DNA from: CAZMGB01 sp964565775
GTDB lineage: Bacteria > Chloroflexota > Dehalococcoidia > DSTF01 > JALHUB01
DNA length: 64,000 nt
Direction: 5' to 3'
Assembly: GCA_964565775.1 (NCBI GenBank)
Contig: CAZMGB010000011.1
Coordinates: 1-64,000 of the forward strand
Below, one piece after another: positions 26,964 through 35,336 of this stretch. A program made the translations under genes and the position numbers. The first letter of the stretch is position 1. Every line of letters starts with the position of its first letter. The notes under the pieces were generated by a model. That model had not been told where the DNA came from and made no database searches. It worked only from the letters and a program-made list of their open reading frames with translations.

Positions 26964-27371
26964 TCACCCGTCCCTAAGCACTTGGCCGACTAGATATCCG
27001 GGGTCGAGGTGTTCTAGCCACCGCCAACGGTCGATCGCTACCCCAGAGCCCCCTAGCGTGAGGGCCATGACGCGAACCTGGGGGTCATCCTGAGCCGCGC
27101 GCAGAAAAGAAGCGACGGCACCTCGCTCGAGATTGACTCGTGCTTCGGTCTCTATGATGACGACGACACGCCAGGCACTCAGGTCCTTCACAAGGCGCAG
27201 GCCGTTTTCGCTGCTGCGTGTCGTCTCAACGACGACAATGCCGGAGTTCTGCGCGAGCACTCCGGAGATGACGTCGCGGAAGAGGCGGTGCTTGTAGACG
27301 ACCAGCACCGCCGCCAGGCTTCTGTCCCTGTCGAGCGTCTCTGTGTTGACCCTGAAATCGGCGCGGTTCAT
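26964..27371 (-). CDS. Degenerate receiver-domain protein
   Basis: 135 aa. AAVLVVYKHRLFRDVISGVL aligns with the start of NarL-type receivers (VLVVDDH.LFRDVL), but the acidic pair is replaced by YK and the phosphoacceptor strand reads VVVIIETEA, with no Asp. There is no HTH. It is likely a pseudo-receiver or a remnant, lying between the glycan operon and a full response regulator, so a regulatory role toward that operon is conceivable. Confidence 0.6.
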   Translation of the reverse strand: MNRADFRVNTETLDRDRSLAAVLVVYKHRLFRDVISGVLAQNSGIVVVETTRSSENGLRLVKDLSAWRVVVIIETEARVNLERGAVASFLRAAQDDPQVRVMALTLGGSGVAIDRWRWLEHLDPGYLVGQVLRDG

Positions 27372-27569
27372 GCGAACCCACCGTACTCAGGGCACGGTTG
27401 GAGGGCATCTCCCGGCACGCCAAAGATGGAGGAATCACATGACCTGATTCCAAAGGCCATGTGGTCAACAGGCGATGGATCCCTGCACCGGGGTGGTGCT
27501 GGAAGGCGTACCGCCTAGGGGGTGATCTGTGCCGAGACGACTATGCCTTGTCGCCCAAGTGGGAGGGAG

Positions 27570-28271
27570 CTAGCTCAGCTCGTCGAGCGGTGACTCAAGA
27601 CCGCCCCGAAGTGCTACGGCCGCAGCCTGCACGCGATTCGACACGTCCAGCTTGCGCATGATGGAGCGCAGGTGGGAGCGGACAGTTCCTTCGGAGAGAT
27701 AGAGCGCCGCCGCGATGGACTTGTTCGTCTCTCCCGCAGCCACGAGCTGCAGGACCCGATGCTCGCGCGCCGTGAGGGAGGCGGTGCCGGCGACGGAGGC
27801 GGGGCCATACTCCTCGCCGGTGGTGACGCGCGAGATAAGCCGCTTTACGAGACGTTTTGAAATGAAGGTCTCGTTCCTCGACACCTCCAGCACGCCTTCG
27901 ACGAGTTGCGCCGCGTCAGCGCTTCGGTCGAGCAGTCCCCGGACGCCAGCCCGGAGCGCCCTCAGCAACATCTGGTCTGAGGCGTCAACCGACAGGACAA
28001 CAACCTTCGGCTCAGGGACCGCTGTCCTGAGCTGTGCCAGAAGATCGGTACCATTGGAATGATCAAGCCACGCGTCGACCAGGAACACGTCCGGCCGGAA
28101 TCGTCTCGCTGTCACCACCGCTTCCTGGCAGCTAGCAGCCTGCTCCACCGCCAACTGCCGGTCTTTGGAGAGGAGGCCAACGAGACCCTCTCGCAGCAAG
28201 GCATGGTCGTCGACGACGAGAACCCGTATCCGCCCCTCGCGGCCCGACGTCCGCCCACTCTGGCTCGCCAT
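27570..28271 (-). CDS. NarL/FixJ-type response regulator
   Basis: 233 aa. Receiver (about 15-130) with VLVVDDHALLREGL and phosphoacceptor Asp in VFLVDAWLDHSNGTDLL; the usual beta-5 Lys is missing (GVRGLLDRSAD). LuxR HTH at the C-terminus: LTAREHRVLQLVAAGETNKSIAAALYLSEGTVRSHLRS (shown in part as family signature). Start: ATG at 28271 with GAGGAAGGG upstream. No partner kinase is in the window. Its position suggests control of the polysaccharide operon. Confidence 0.9.
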   Translation of the reverse strand: MASQSGRTSGREGRIRVLVVDDHALLREGLVGLLSKDRQLAVEQAASCQEAVVTARRFRPDVFLVDAWLDHSNGTDLLAQLRTAVPEPKVVVLSVDASDQMLLRALRAGVRGLLDRSADAAQLVEGVLEVSRNETFISKRLVKRLISRVTTGEEYGPASVAGTASLTAREHRVLQLVAAGETNKSIAAALYLSEGTVRSHLRSIMRKLDVSNRVQAAAVALRGGLESPLDELS

Positions 28272-28708
28272 CAGAGGAAGCCCTTCCTCAGGTAGGCGCA
28301 AGAAAGGGAACAACTGTCCGGCGTCCGAGGGACCGGTTACTGAAACGAATCGATGAGGTTATCCGGATGCCGGAGTCCCCTCTCCGTGCATCTGGGCGGG
28401 GTGTCACGGCCGCATACGCTCTGCGATCCGTGGCAACAGTGACGGAGGTCTACCTTTCTAAGTGATCTAACATAACGCACGCATACCGTCAACCTCGTTT
28501 TGGGCTCCGGCCAGACCATGTCGAACCGGCGCCAGCCTGTCGAGGCTTCCGTTCTGCGGGCGCCGCTGACGCGAGTCGCGATGGCCGGGCTGGGCGACAC
28601 CGATGAGGGCGGGTCTTGCCTGCGGGTCAGAAGGAAGGGTCGCAAAGCAGACCCTCTACCACGCTGGTTGCCTCCCTGACACGCACGATGATCTGATGGT
28701 GGACAGCC
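28272..28708. other. Intergenic, 437 bp, with candidate promoter
   Basis: No gene is supported. On the minus strand TTGACG (28487-28492), a 17-base spacer and TAGATC (28464-28469) form a plausible promoter for the response regulator, with a leader of about 185 bases. Nothing else is recognised. Confidence 0.45.
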
Positions 28709-29536
28709 CTACTCGCCTTGCGGCTGGCCTAGAAGGAGCAACCAGAAGCGGTTGGCCGCCTCAGCATCTCCGGTTGCGCCTGGCGCCATTGAGGTGGAGT
28801 ACGGTGGCCAGATGCCGCCAACTGGCGCGAGCACGCGTGCAACGACTTCACAATATAGCTCGAACCGACGCGAGCGGTCTCGCTCGTAAAGGCAGGCAAA
28901 GAAGAGCTGCTTGAACTCAGGGTCAGAGCGCTCCCAGTAGCGGATAGCCTCCTTTTCTCCTTCCCACAACAGGCGCCGCACCCGAAAGTAGTCCACCATT
29001 GCCTCGCCTAGTTGATAGGTCATGCGGAGGTCGAACGCCTCACGATAGATCGGGTCATCGGCGGCGACGTAGCGGCGGCTCTGTGCAACGTTGTAGTTCG
29101 CGTGATCCCAGCGGCGATACATCTCCGCGTCTGGCGCTTCAACCTCCTGAGGTAGGGATCGCAGGTGGTCCCGCACTCGGCCGAGAAGACCCTCACGGTC
29201 GAAGGCGACCGTGCCGACGGCAAGCCAGCGAATGAAGCGCCCGCACCAGTCGTCAGTGAGGCGAAGAGGCGAGGGCAGCTCCCCTAGCTGGGCGATTTCT
29301 GCAGTGCTTGCGAAGACCAGATCGGCGAGGCGGCCATCGATCCATGTGATCCCTGAGCGCGTGGGAAGGGGATCTTTGTCGGCTACCACAAGGATGTCGT
29401 AGTCATTGGCCGCGCTCGGCGAGGTCGGCGCCGCTCCGAAGAGAAGGACTCCGCTTATGAGGGGGCATGCGGCCAGCCGGGCCACGACTTCCTCAAGGCT
29501 GAGGGCTGCTGTGGGAGATGGGAGCGGCGTGAACAT
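28709..29536 (-). CDS. Nucleotidyltransferase-domain protein
   Basis: 275 aa. The N-terminal FGAAPTSPSAANDYDILVVAD is a minimal nucleotidyltransferase motif (G..., DxD), although the usual Gly-Ser is Gly-Ala here. A helical C-terminal domain (about 130-260) resembles the substrate-binding/HEPN-like half of streptomycin- or kanamycin-type nucleotidyltransferases. It could modify a small molecule or be an orphan MNT-type module. No partner gene is obvious. Confidence 0.65.
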   Translation of the reverse strand: MFTPLPSPTAALSLEEVVARLAACPLISGVLLFGAAPTSPSAANDYDILVVADKDPLPTRSGITWIDGRLADLVFASTAEIAQLGELPSPLRLTDDWCGRFIRWLAVGTVAFDREGLLGRVRDHLRSLPQEVEAPDAEMYRRWDHANYNVAQSRRYVAADDPIYREAFDLRMTYQLGEAMVDYFRVRRLLWEGEKEAIRYWERSDPEFKQLFFACLYERDRSRRFELYCEVVARVLAPVGGIWPPYSTSMAPGATGDAEAANRFWLLLLGQPQGE

Positions 29537-29658
29537 GGATCAATTGAACACGACCAGAGCCAGAACATTCAACTCCTGGCTCCTCCCCACAGGGGTTGGG
29601 GAAATCGCAGCCGGTCGGCGCAGGCTGAGTCGTCGACCGGAACGAGCAGGCGGGCCTA

Positions 29659-30006
29659 CTAGTCGCTGACCAACCCACTCACAAACACGATGGCTGTGAA
29701 GACCAAGACAATGAACCCAAGAAACGCTAGGGCCGACCGTTCGCCGCAACGAAGGACGGCAAAAGCCGCCGCTACTCCTGCGAGTACCCCTGCCACTTCC
29801 GTCGTCACTAGCACAGCCACTAACGGCGCCCTGAAGTTATCGAAGGCTTCCTTTCCTGTGATAATCTGATAAGCCGCGGCGAGGCTTATGTAGACCACTA
29901 CGCCTGCTAGGAACGGTACCAACAGCCGCGCCGCCCAGAGTCCAGCCCTCGTTGTGGGCGCCAGATGAATCCGTGGTCGGCGAGGGCCTACCGGTGTGTC
30001 TTCCAC
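29659..30006 (-). CDS. Small membrane protein, hypothetical
   Basis: About 115 aa from a GTG at 30006; the frame is open further but that part is Pro/Arg-rich and unlike coding sequence. Three hydrophobic segments: FLAGVVVYISLAAAYQII, VAVLVTTEVAGVLAGVAAAF and FLGFIVLVFTAIVFVSGLV. No ribosome site is visible and no family is recognised. Confidence 0.45.
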   Translation of the reverse strand: MEDTPVGPRRPRIHLAPTTRAGLWAARLLVPFLAGVVVYISLAAAYQIITGKEAFDNFRAPLVAVLVTTEVAGVLAGVAAAFAVLRCGERSALAFLGFIVLVFTAIVFVSGLVSD

Positions 30007-30451
30007 GGGAGCACTATCGCTGCTGGCCCTCGTTGGCGCAAGAGGCGGACGGCGTCTCAGGAGCGGGATGTGTATTGGGGCCAGCCGAAGCTGAGGGAGA
30101 TGCCCCGGTCGGCACAGGCGCGTCTCACAACGAGTCCCCTGGCCGCGAAGCCAGGGGACAGATTCGATTTCGGGGTTTGGTAGCAGCGGTCCGCCACGGC
30201 GGACGACCAAGGGCTGGCGCCGGCCCGCCTACTGGCGGGAGTCCCCTGCTTGAATATCGGGGACGAACTTGTCTGCCCGAATCTCCCCAGGCAACCCCGC
30301 GACCCTGGTCTTTGAACGAATCCCCTGGTCGCCTTGCCCAACTGGCTGACGAGGGGATTGTACGTTGGCTGACCGGCGGGCATCAAGCCCTTCTGCGGGG
30401 GCAACGCCGCCTGGCGTACGAGGCCGATGAGCGTTGACATGAGGGTGCCGC
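30007..30451. other. Intergenic, about 445 bp
   Basis: No gene is supported. It contains a perfect inverted repeat (30134-30159) and three scattered copies of a TCCCCTG motif (about 30135, 30239 and 30319). Confidence 0.4.
30134..30159. repeat. Perfect 10-bp inverted repeat
   Basis: GTCCCCTGGC, loop CGCGAA, GCCAGGGGAC. There is no T-tract on either side, so it is not a standard terminator; it could be a protein site or RNA hairpin. Confidence 0.7.
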
Positions 30452-30997
30452 TTAACGCAGGCCAGGCATGCCGATCCTCGCGGCGAGCCGCTCATACTCT
30501 TCAGCAGATTCGTTCGGAAACAGGCTAACGCCGCGAGTCTTGCCGCGACGAACGTATTGGTTCAGTGCCGACCTGAACTCTACGAGGGCTACCTTCGTGA
30601 ATTCTATGTCGTAGGGAACCGCATTGCCTGCTCGCGCCATCCTGATGAGGAACAGGCGCAGGTGGTCGGTCAAGGGTTCGGGGGCACGCTTGACGGCAGG
30701 TCTTAGCGATTTGTATGCGTCGCTGAGCTGCTGCAGTTCCGATAGTTGCGCGGCCTGTATTCGGCTAGGGTCTGCCGGAAGTGCCGTCGCTGACACGGGG
30801 CCTTCCAACTCAGCCTTGCGCATCGTGAGGTCGACCCACGTGTCACAGAACTCGCGCAAGTAAGAGACCTCCGCGCTGCGCACTTCTGCCTCCCATCGGC
30901 GTGTGGAGAGACGATGGTTCGTCCATGCGCCCAAGAGCGTAAGGAGCGATCCGGCCGCAAATGAGATGAGGACCTTGATGAAGTCTGCGTCTGTCAT
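30452..30997 (-). CDS. Membrane-anchored hypothetical protein
   Basis: 181 aa. One N-terminal membrane helix (KVLISFAAGSLLTLLGAW), then a mainly helical cytoplasmic part with heptad-like stretches. Similar anchored helical proteins are common hypothetical genes in accessory regions; no family is assigned. A TATACT element (31033-31038, minus strand) 36 bases upstream is a candidate -10. Confidence 0.65.
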   Translation of the reverse strand: MTDADFIKVLISFAAGSLLTLLGAWTNHRLSTRRWEAEVRSAEVSYLREFCDTWVDLTMRKAELEGPVSATALPADPSRIQAAQLSELQQLSDAYKSLRPAVKRAPEPLTDHLRLFLIRMARAGNAVPYDIEFTKVALVEFRSALNQYVRRGKTRGVSLFPNESAEEYERLAARIGMPGLR

Positions 30998-31147
30998 GGA
31001 CTACCACCCCGCGCCGGAAAACGCTGGCCTATAGTATAGCACCTTGAGCGCTATCGGCCTTGGTGGCGGTAGTTGCCGGCAATTCGAGTCCAGTCAACCG
31101 ACTACACGACAACCTGCACTCGGTTTCAGGTTCGGCGTTCCGCCGTC

Positions 31148-31205
31148 TCAGAACCGGGTGACGTAGACGGGCTGGCCGAGGGTGATGTCCTGGCGCGGCC
31201 AGTCG
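31148..31205 (-). other. Possible C-terminal gene remnant
   Basis: The minus strand reads DWPRQDITLGQPVYVTRF then a stop, with no start or body upstream that looks coding. It overlaps the tRNA-Met promoter region. It could be chance. Confidence 0.2.
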
Positions 31206-31206
31206 A

Positions 31207-31236
31207 TTGACCGCCCGCGCGCTCGATTGCTATACT
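31207..31236 (+). promoter_or_regulatory. Sigma-70 promoter of tRNA-Met
   Basis: TTGACC (31207-31212), an 18-base spacer and TATACT (31231-31236), 23 bases before the tRNA. Confidence 0.75.
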
Positions 31237-31259
31237 CTCGACGCGTGGCAGCGCAAGGT

Positions 31260-31334
31260 GGCAGCGTAGCTCAGTGGTAGAGCAGGGGACTCATAAGCCC
31301 TTGGTCGCAGGTTCGAATCCTGCCGCTGCTACCA
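31260..31334 (+). tRNA. tRNA-Met (CAT)
   Basis: Acceptor GGCAGCG/CGCTGCT (first pair G-U), D-arm GCTC..GAGC, anticodon loop CTCATAA, T-arm CAGGTTCGAATCCTG and encoded CCA. The anticodon stem closes with an A-G mismatch next to the loop. Anticodon CAT could also be Ile2 or initiator; the stem lacks the three G-C pairs of an initiator. Confidence 0.93.
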
Positions 31335-31447
31335 CACACTAACAAACCCCTCGTCCCTTGGTCGCGGATTCGGGCACATGCCGTGCCACTAGCCTCCTAT
31401 CCCCCTAACACCGCCACCTCCCGTGGCCGGGCGTCCTCCCCCTGCGA

Positions 31448-31453
31448 TAGAAT
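31448..31453 (+). promoter_or_regulatory. -10 element of uvrC, leaderless type
   Basis: TAGAAT ends 9 bases before the uvrC ATG and no ribosome site is present, so transcription should begin at or next to the start codon. Confidence 0.45.
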
Positions 31454-31462
31454 GGAATCGCT

Positions 31463-33316
31463 ATGACAAAGCGATTCGCCGAGCGACTGGCCGCACTCCC
31501 TCGACGGCCCGGCGTCTACATCATGCGCGACGGCGAGGGCGACGTCATCTACGTCGGCAAAGCCGCCGACCTGCGCAGTCGCGTTCGCTCCTACTTCGGC
31601 TCGCCGCACAGCATGGAGCCCAAGACTCGCAACCTGTCGCAGGCCGTCGCCGACTTCGACTACATCGTCACCGGCAACGCCCAGGAGGCGCTCCACCTGG
31701 AGGCGACGCTGGTCAAGCGCCACCAGCCCCTCTACAACGTCCGCCTCAAGGACGACAAGCACTACCCCTACCTGAAGGTCGACGTCCAGGAGCCCTGGCC
31801 CCGCGTCTACATCACCCGCCGCGTCGAGAACGACGGCGCCCGCTACTTCGGTCCCTACGCCAGCGCCAGCTCCGTGCGCAAGACGCTGGACATCGTCAAG
31901 AAGCTGTTCCCGTGGCGCTCCTGCACGAAGATGATCACCGGCAGGGACCCGCGCCCCTGCCTGGACTACTACATCCACCGCTGCATCGCGCCCTGCACCG
32001 CCTACTGCTCGAAGGAGGAGTACGATTACGTCATCCGCCAGACCATCCTCTTTCTCGAAGGGCGCACCGACGAGGTGTTGCGCGACCTGCGCCAGAAGAT
32101 GGAGGAGGCGGCCGACGCCATGGAGTTCGAACGCGCCGCCGTCATCCGCGACCAGATCAACGCCATCGAGCGCATCGGCGAGAAGCAGGTCACCGCTTAC
32201 CCCCGGCCCGCCGACGAGGACGTCTTCGGCCTGGCCCGCGCCGACGGCGAGGCGGCCGTCCAGGTGTTCTTCATCCGCGGCATGAAGATGGTCGGCGCCG
32301 ACCACTTCACCCTGGACGGCGCCAGCGACGAGCCCGACGACGAGGTCATGGGCAGCTTCGTCAGGCAGTTCTATGAGTCGGCCACGTACCTGCCGTCGCG
32401 CGTCGTCGTGCCCGTCGCCTTGCCCGAGATGGACGTCATCGAAGGGTGGCTGTCGCAGCGGCGTGGCCGCCGCGTCGAGCTCGTCGTCCCCCAGCGGGGC
32501 GAGAAGCGGCGCCTGGTGGAGATGGCCCGCGACAACGCCCGCGAGGCGCTGGAGGTGGCGCGCGTCAAGTGGCTCGCCGACTCAGGCAAGACGCGCGCCG
32601 CCCTGGACGAGCTGGCGGAGGAGCTGAACCTGCCGTCGCCGCCCCGCCGCATCGAGTGCTACGACATCTCGAACATCATGGGCACGTCCGCCGTCGGCAG
32701 CATGGTCGTCTTCGTCGACGGCCATCCCCGCCCGGCCGAGTACCGCCGGTTCCGGATCAAGACGGTCACGGGCGCCGACGACTACGCGATGCTGGCCGAG
32801 GTGCTGCGGCGCCGCTTCAAGCGCGCCGCCGGCAAGGCGGGCGACGGCCCGCGTCCCGAAGCGAACGACGCCAAGGACGAAGCGTGGGCCGCCCTGCCCG
32901 ACCTGCTCATCGTCGACGGGGGCAAGGGCCAGCTCAGCGCCGCCCTCGACGTCATGCGCGACATGGGCGTAGGCGACATCCCCGCCGCCGGCCTCGCCAA
33001 GCAGAACGAGGAGCTGTTCATCAAAGACATGTCGGAGCCGGTGGTGCTGCCCCGCACGTCGCAGGCCCTCTTCCTCGTGCAGCGCATCCGCGACGAGGCG
33101 CACCGCTTCGCCGTCACCTACCACCGCAAGCTGCGCCAGAAGGCGGGCATGCAGTCGGCGCTGGACTCGGTGCCGGGCGTCGGGCCGAAGCGCAAGCGGG
33201 CGCTGCTGCGCAAGTTCGGGTCGGTGAAGGGGATACGGGAGGCGCCCGTCGACGACATCGCCGCCACCGTCGGCTTCACCCGCCGCCTCGCCGAGAAGGT
33301 GAAGGAGTACCTCTAG
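31463..33316 (+). CDS. uvrC: Excinuclease ABC subunit C
   Basis: 617 aa, full length. GIY-YIG nuclease at the N-terminus (RPGVYIMRDGEGDVIYVGKA), a cysteine cluster (CLDYYIHRCIAPCTAYC), UVR motif (about 205-240), RNase H-like second nuclease domain (IECYDISNIMGTSAVGSMV, LLIVDGGKGQLSAAL) and C-terminal helix-hairpin-helix (LDSVPGVGPKRKRALLRKFG). It makes both incisions at UvrB-marked DNA damage. uvrA and uvrB are not in the window. Confidence 0.97.
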   Translation: MTKRFAERLAALPRRPGVYIMRDGEGDVIYVGKAADLRSRVRSYFGSPHSMEPKTRNLSQAVADFDYIVTGNAQEALHLEATLVKRHQPLYNVRLKDDKHYPYLKVDVQEPWPRVYITRRVENDGARYFGPYASASSVRKTLDIVKKLFPWRSCTKMITGRDPRPCLDYYIHRCIAPCTAYCSKEEYDYVIRQTILFLEGRTDEVLRDLRQKMEEAADAMEFERAAVIRDQINAIERIGEKQVTAYPRPADEDVFGLARADGEAAVQVFFIRGMKMVGADHFTLDGASDEPDDEVMGSFVRQFYESATYLPSRVVVPVALPEMDVIEGWLSQRRGRRVELVVPQRGEKRRLVEMARDNAREALEVARVKWLADSGKTRAALDELAEELNLPSPPRRIECYDISNIMGTSAVGSMVVFVDGHPRPAEYRRFRIKTVTGADDYAMLAEVLRRRFKRAAGKAGDGPRPEANDAKDEAWAALPDLLIVDGGKGQLSAALDVMRDMGVGDIPAAGLAKQNEELFIKDMSEPVVLPRTSQALFLVQRIRDEAHRFAVTYHRKLRQKAGMQSALDSVPGVGPKRKRALLRKFGSVKGIREAPVDDIAATVGFTRRLAEKVKEYL

Positions 33317-33349
33317 GGCTCAACGCCGGTCCATTCGCGGCGCGTGTGA

Positions 33350-33355
33350 TATAAT
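33350..33355 (+). promoter_or_regulatory. -10 element upstream of J-domain gene
   Basis: A perfect TATAAT in a GC-rich intergenic stretch, 28 bases before the ATG. No good -35 is visible. Confidence 0.5.
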
Positions 33356-33383
33356 ATGGCCCGCCTCCGGCGATGGGGTGTCA

Positions 33384-34358
33384 ATGAGCGCGCAGAAGAG
33401 CCCCTTTGAGATCCTAGGAATCACACCACAGGCCGAGCTGGTTGTAGTCAGCGCCGCCTACAGGGCATTGGCCCGTCGCTATCACCCTGACATGAACCCA
33501 GGGGTGGCATCCTCAGAGCTTAACGAGAAGATGACGGAGCTCAACTGGGCCAAGGAGGAGCTTGAGCGAGATCTTGAGGGCTGGCGCAGACGTACCGCAG
33601 CCGACGGGCAGGAGTCGCGATCGACGACAGGAGGGCGGCGCACTGCAGCCCAGCGCGCGAGGGCTAGCGGAGGACCGGCGGCCACGGCGCCGCCACAAGG
33701 TGTCCTGCGTGCTCAGCCGGAAGTCGTGGTCTTGGCAGGCCGACGTGGTTCCGCCGCCACGTTCGCGGCGTCAGCGCCCGGTGTGGGTGCCTCGGACATC
33801 CGAGCGCGTTTCAAGCCAGGTTGCATAGAGGTGCAGCGGCTCCGGTCAGATGGCGATTCTGCGATTTTCGGTGTGACCGTTACGGAGGACTTCGCGTCGG
33901 ATGTCCCCGACAACGCCATAGAGACCGTCGAGCTTGTTGCGCCCGGCTTCCTTGGGAGCAAGGTTTTCGTATCGATCGCCCCACTCAGCCGGGAGATTCT
34001 GTCGCAACAGTACGGGGGCAGAGTGGCCCCGCCCCGGCATGCCTCCTACCGCGCCCGCATTTCCTTTGGCAGGCACAGGGCCAGAACGTTCCACGAAATT
34101 GCGGTGGAGGATCCTGGCTATCTAGAGTGGATGTTGCGGGAAGGCGCAGGAAGCCGCGTAGAGAGAGACTGCGCCCGCATGGCGCTCGACCAGCTTCGAG
34201 GCGGCAGGTGGCTGCCGCCACGCCAGCAACCTCGACGGTACGCGGTGAAGGCCGCGGAGCCCCGTTACAAGGCGCCAGCATTGCCCGACCCGAACCGCCC
34301 GGGGGGGTTACTGCGTATCCTCAAGAGTCTCTTTGCCCCAAAGGACGCGTCTCGCTAG
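33384..34358 (+). CDS. J-domain protein with C-terminal Exo_X_C-like segment
   Basis: 324 aa. J-domain at residues 6-70 with H34-P35-D36 in ARRYHPDMNPG, followed by a disordered basic linker (about 72-110), a middle domain of unknown type (about 130-210), and FGRHRARTFHEIAVEDPGYL (about 232-251) plus a short helix, which resembles the C-terminal segment of exodeoxyribonuclease X-like proteins. It lacks the Gly/Phe and zinc regions of DnaJ, so it is a type III J-protein that may bring Hsp70 to a DNA-linked substrate. GGGGTG precedes the ATG. Confidence 0.75.
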   Translation: MSAQKSPFEILGITPQAELVVVSAAYRALARRYHPDMNPGVASSELNEKMTELNWAKEELERDLEGWRRRTAADGQESRSTTGGRRTAAQRARASGGPAATAPPQGVLRAQPEVVVLAGRRGSAATFAASAPGVGASDIRARFKPGCIEVQRLRSDGDSAIFGVTVTEDFASDVPDNAIETVELVAPGFLGSKVFVSIAPLSREILSQQYGGRVAPPRHASYRARISFGRHRARTFHEIAVEDPGYLEWMLREGAGSRVERDCARMALDQLRGGRWLPPRQQPRRYAVKAAEPRYKAPALPDPNRPGGLLRILKSLFAPKDASR

Positions 34359-34477
34359 GTTGCGAGCAGCCAGTCGCGGCGCGAGGGCGGTGCCGCCACC
34401 CTCCACGTCAAGATAGTGACCCCAGCTTCATTAAGCGCAACCGCCCAGAGGCTAGGTGACCGCCCCGTTAACGTGGC

Positions 34478-34550
34478 TCAACTCAGCCGCGCAGCCTGCC
34501 CAACGGTCCGTGCGTTCTCGACGGCGTAGCCATAGGCGTCGCTGTCGGAC
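34478..34550 (-). pseudogene. Remnant of DUF72 gene 3' end
   Basis: The minus strand reads SDAYGYAVENARTV and runs to a stop, matching the last residues of the intact DUF72 protein (DAYGYAVENARTL). A 37-base core (34511-34547) matches 35364-35400 at 32 positions, with a 20-base identity. It begins immediately after the toxin gene stop, so the toxin-antitoxin cassette is bracketed by two DUF72 ends in the same orientation. Confidence 0.7.
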
Positions 34551-34970
34551 CTACGCGGGCGCCTCGCCCGGCTCCAGGCGGCGCAGGCCGGCCACCCGCT
34601 CGAAATCGCGGTCGAAGGAGTAGACCAGCGGCGGGCCGTGCACGAGGGCGCGTGCGGCCAGGAGGGCGTCGGTGAAGTCGAACCCACGGCCCTCATACAG
34701 CTCTATCGCTGCCAGGGCCACGTCTCGTCCCTCCTCTGCCACCCCTTCGGCCACCACCACGCCCTTCAGCGCTGTCGCGATCTCGCCTCTCGTCCGACTG
34801 TAGACCGAACGCAGCACCCGCTCGGCCTCAGCCAGAGTCGTCTCACTCAGGACAAGCTCCACTTCACCTGCCGCGGCCCGTGCAAGAAGATCCCGGGCCA
34901 CTTGGGACTGCCCGGGAGCATCCTGGACGAGCGTCCTTATGATCACATTGGTATCGATGTACGCCCTCAA
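34551..34970 (-). CDS. PIN-domain toxin (VapC-like)
   Basis: 139 aa. YIDTNVI (first acidic residue D6), TLAEAERVL (Glu), FDFTDALLAA (Asp) and FDRDFERV (Asp) form the PIN nuclease metal site. These toxins cut RNA, usually tRNA or rRNA. It follows the AbrB-type antitoxin with 9 bases between. It shares the antitoxin's promoter. Confidence 0.88.
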   Translation of the reverse strand: MRAYIDTNVIIRTLVQDAPGQSQVARDLLARAAAGEVELVLSETTLAEAERVLRSVYSRTRGEIATALKGVVVAEGVAEEGRDVALAAIELYEGRGFDFTDALLAARALVHGPPLVYSFDRDFERVAGLRRLEPGEAPA

Positions 34971-34979
34971 TACGTGGCC

Positions 34980-35297
34980 TCAGCGCCGGTGCTTTTCGGC
35001 CAGGTAGCGGCTGACCCCTTGACGCTCGAACTCCTTAATCTTCTTTACCAGCTCCTGGCCAGAGTATTGAGCCGCCAGTTCCCGGACGTGCTTCACCGCG
35101 GGATTATTGTCGTCGGCGAAGATGCCTACGAAGTCGGTGAGCTTTCGCCTCCGCACCGGCGTCATCACTGCGCTGCCGTCCTCCACCCTGAAATGCAGCG
35201 AGTCCCCTGGACTCACTTCGAGCTCGTCACGAACCTCCTTGGGAATCGTGATCTGGCCCTTGCTGGTGATCTTGGCGGTCGTATTCCTTACTTTCAT
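34980..35297 (-). CDS. AbrB/MazE-type antitoxin
   Basis: 105 aa. The N-terminal swapped-hairpin DNA-binding domain (AKITSKGQITIPKEVRDELE) is followed by a helical toxin-binding tail (about 60-105). It should bind its own promoter and neutralise the PIN toxin. The ATG lies where transcription is predicted to start, so the message is probably leaderless. Confidence 0.88.
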   Translation of the reverse strand: MKVRNTTAKITSKGQITIPKEVRDELEVSPGDSLHFRVEDGSAVMTPVRRRKLTDFVGIFADDNNPAVKHVRELAAQYSGQELVKKIKEFERQGVSRYLAEKHRR

Positions 35298-35335
35298 GGC
35301 GCAGTAAGGATAACCGATATGTAAGGAATTGTCAA
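35283..35335 (-). promoter_or_regulatory. Toxin-antitoxin promoter with GTAAGGA operator half-sites
   Basis: On the minus strand TTGACA (35330-35335), a 17-base spacer and TATCCT (35307-35312) form a near-consensus promoter. The motif GTAAGGA occurs at 35304-35310 and GTAAGGAAT at 35321-35329, and an inverted copy ATTCCTTAC at 35283-35291 lies over the start codon region. These fit autoregulation by the AbrB-type antitoxin. Confidence 0.65.
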
Positions 35336-35336
35336 C

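Noticed and set aside
28337..28645. Possible small gene upstream of the response regulator
   Set aside because: No start signal, low-complexity Arg/Ser-rich product and overlap with the likely promoter.
31397..32305. Minus-strand frame opposite uvrC
   Set aside because: uvrC is unambiguous; the opposite frame is a codon-bias artefact.
34478..34696. Separate small gene next to the toxin
   Set aside because: Most of it is the toxin read in another frame; only the DUF72-like tail is meaningful and it is listed as a remnant.
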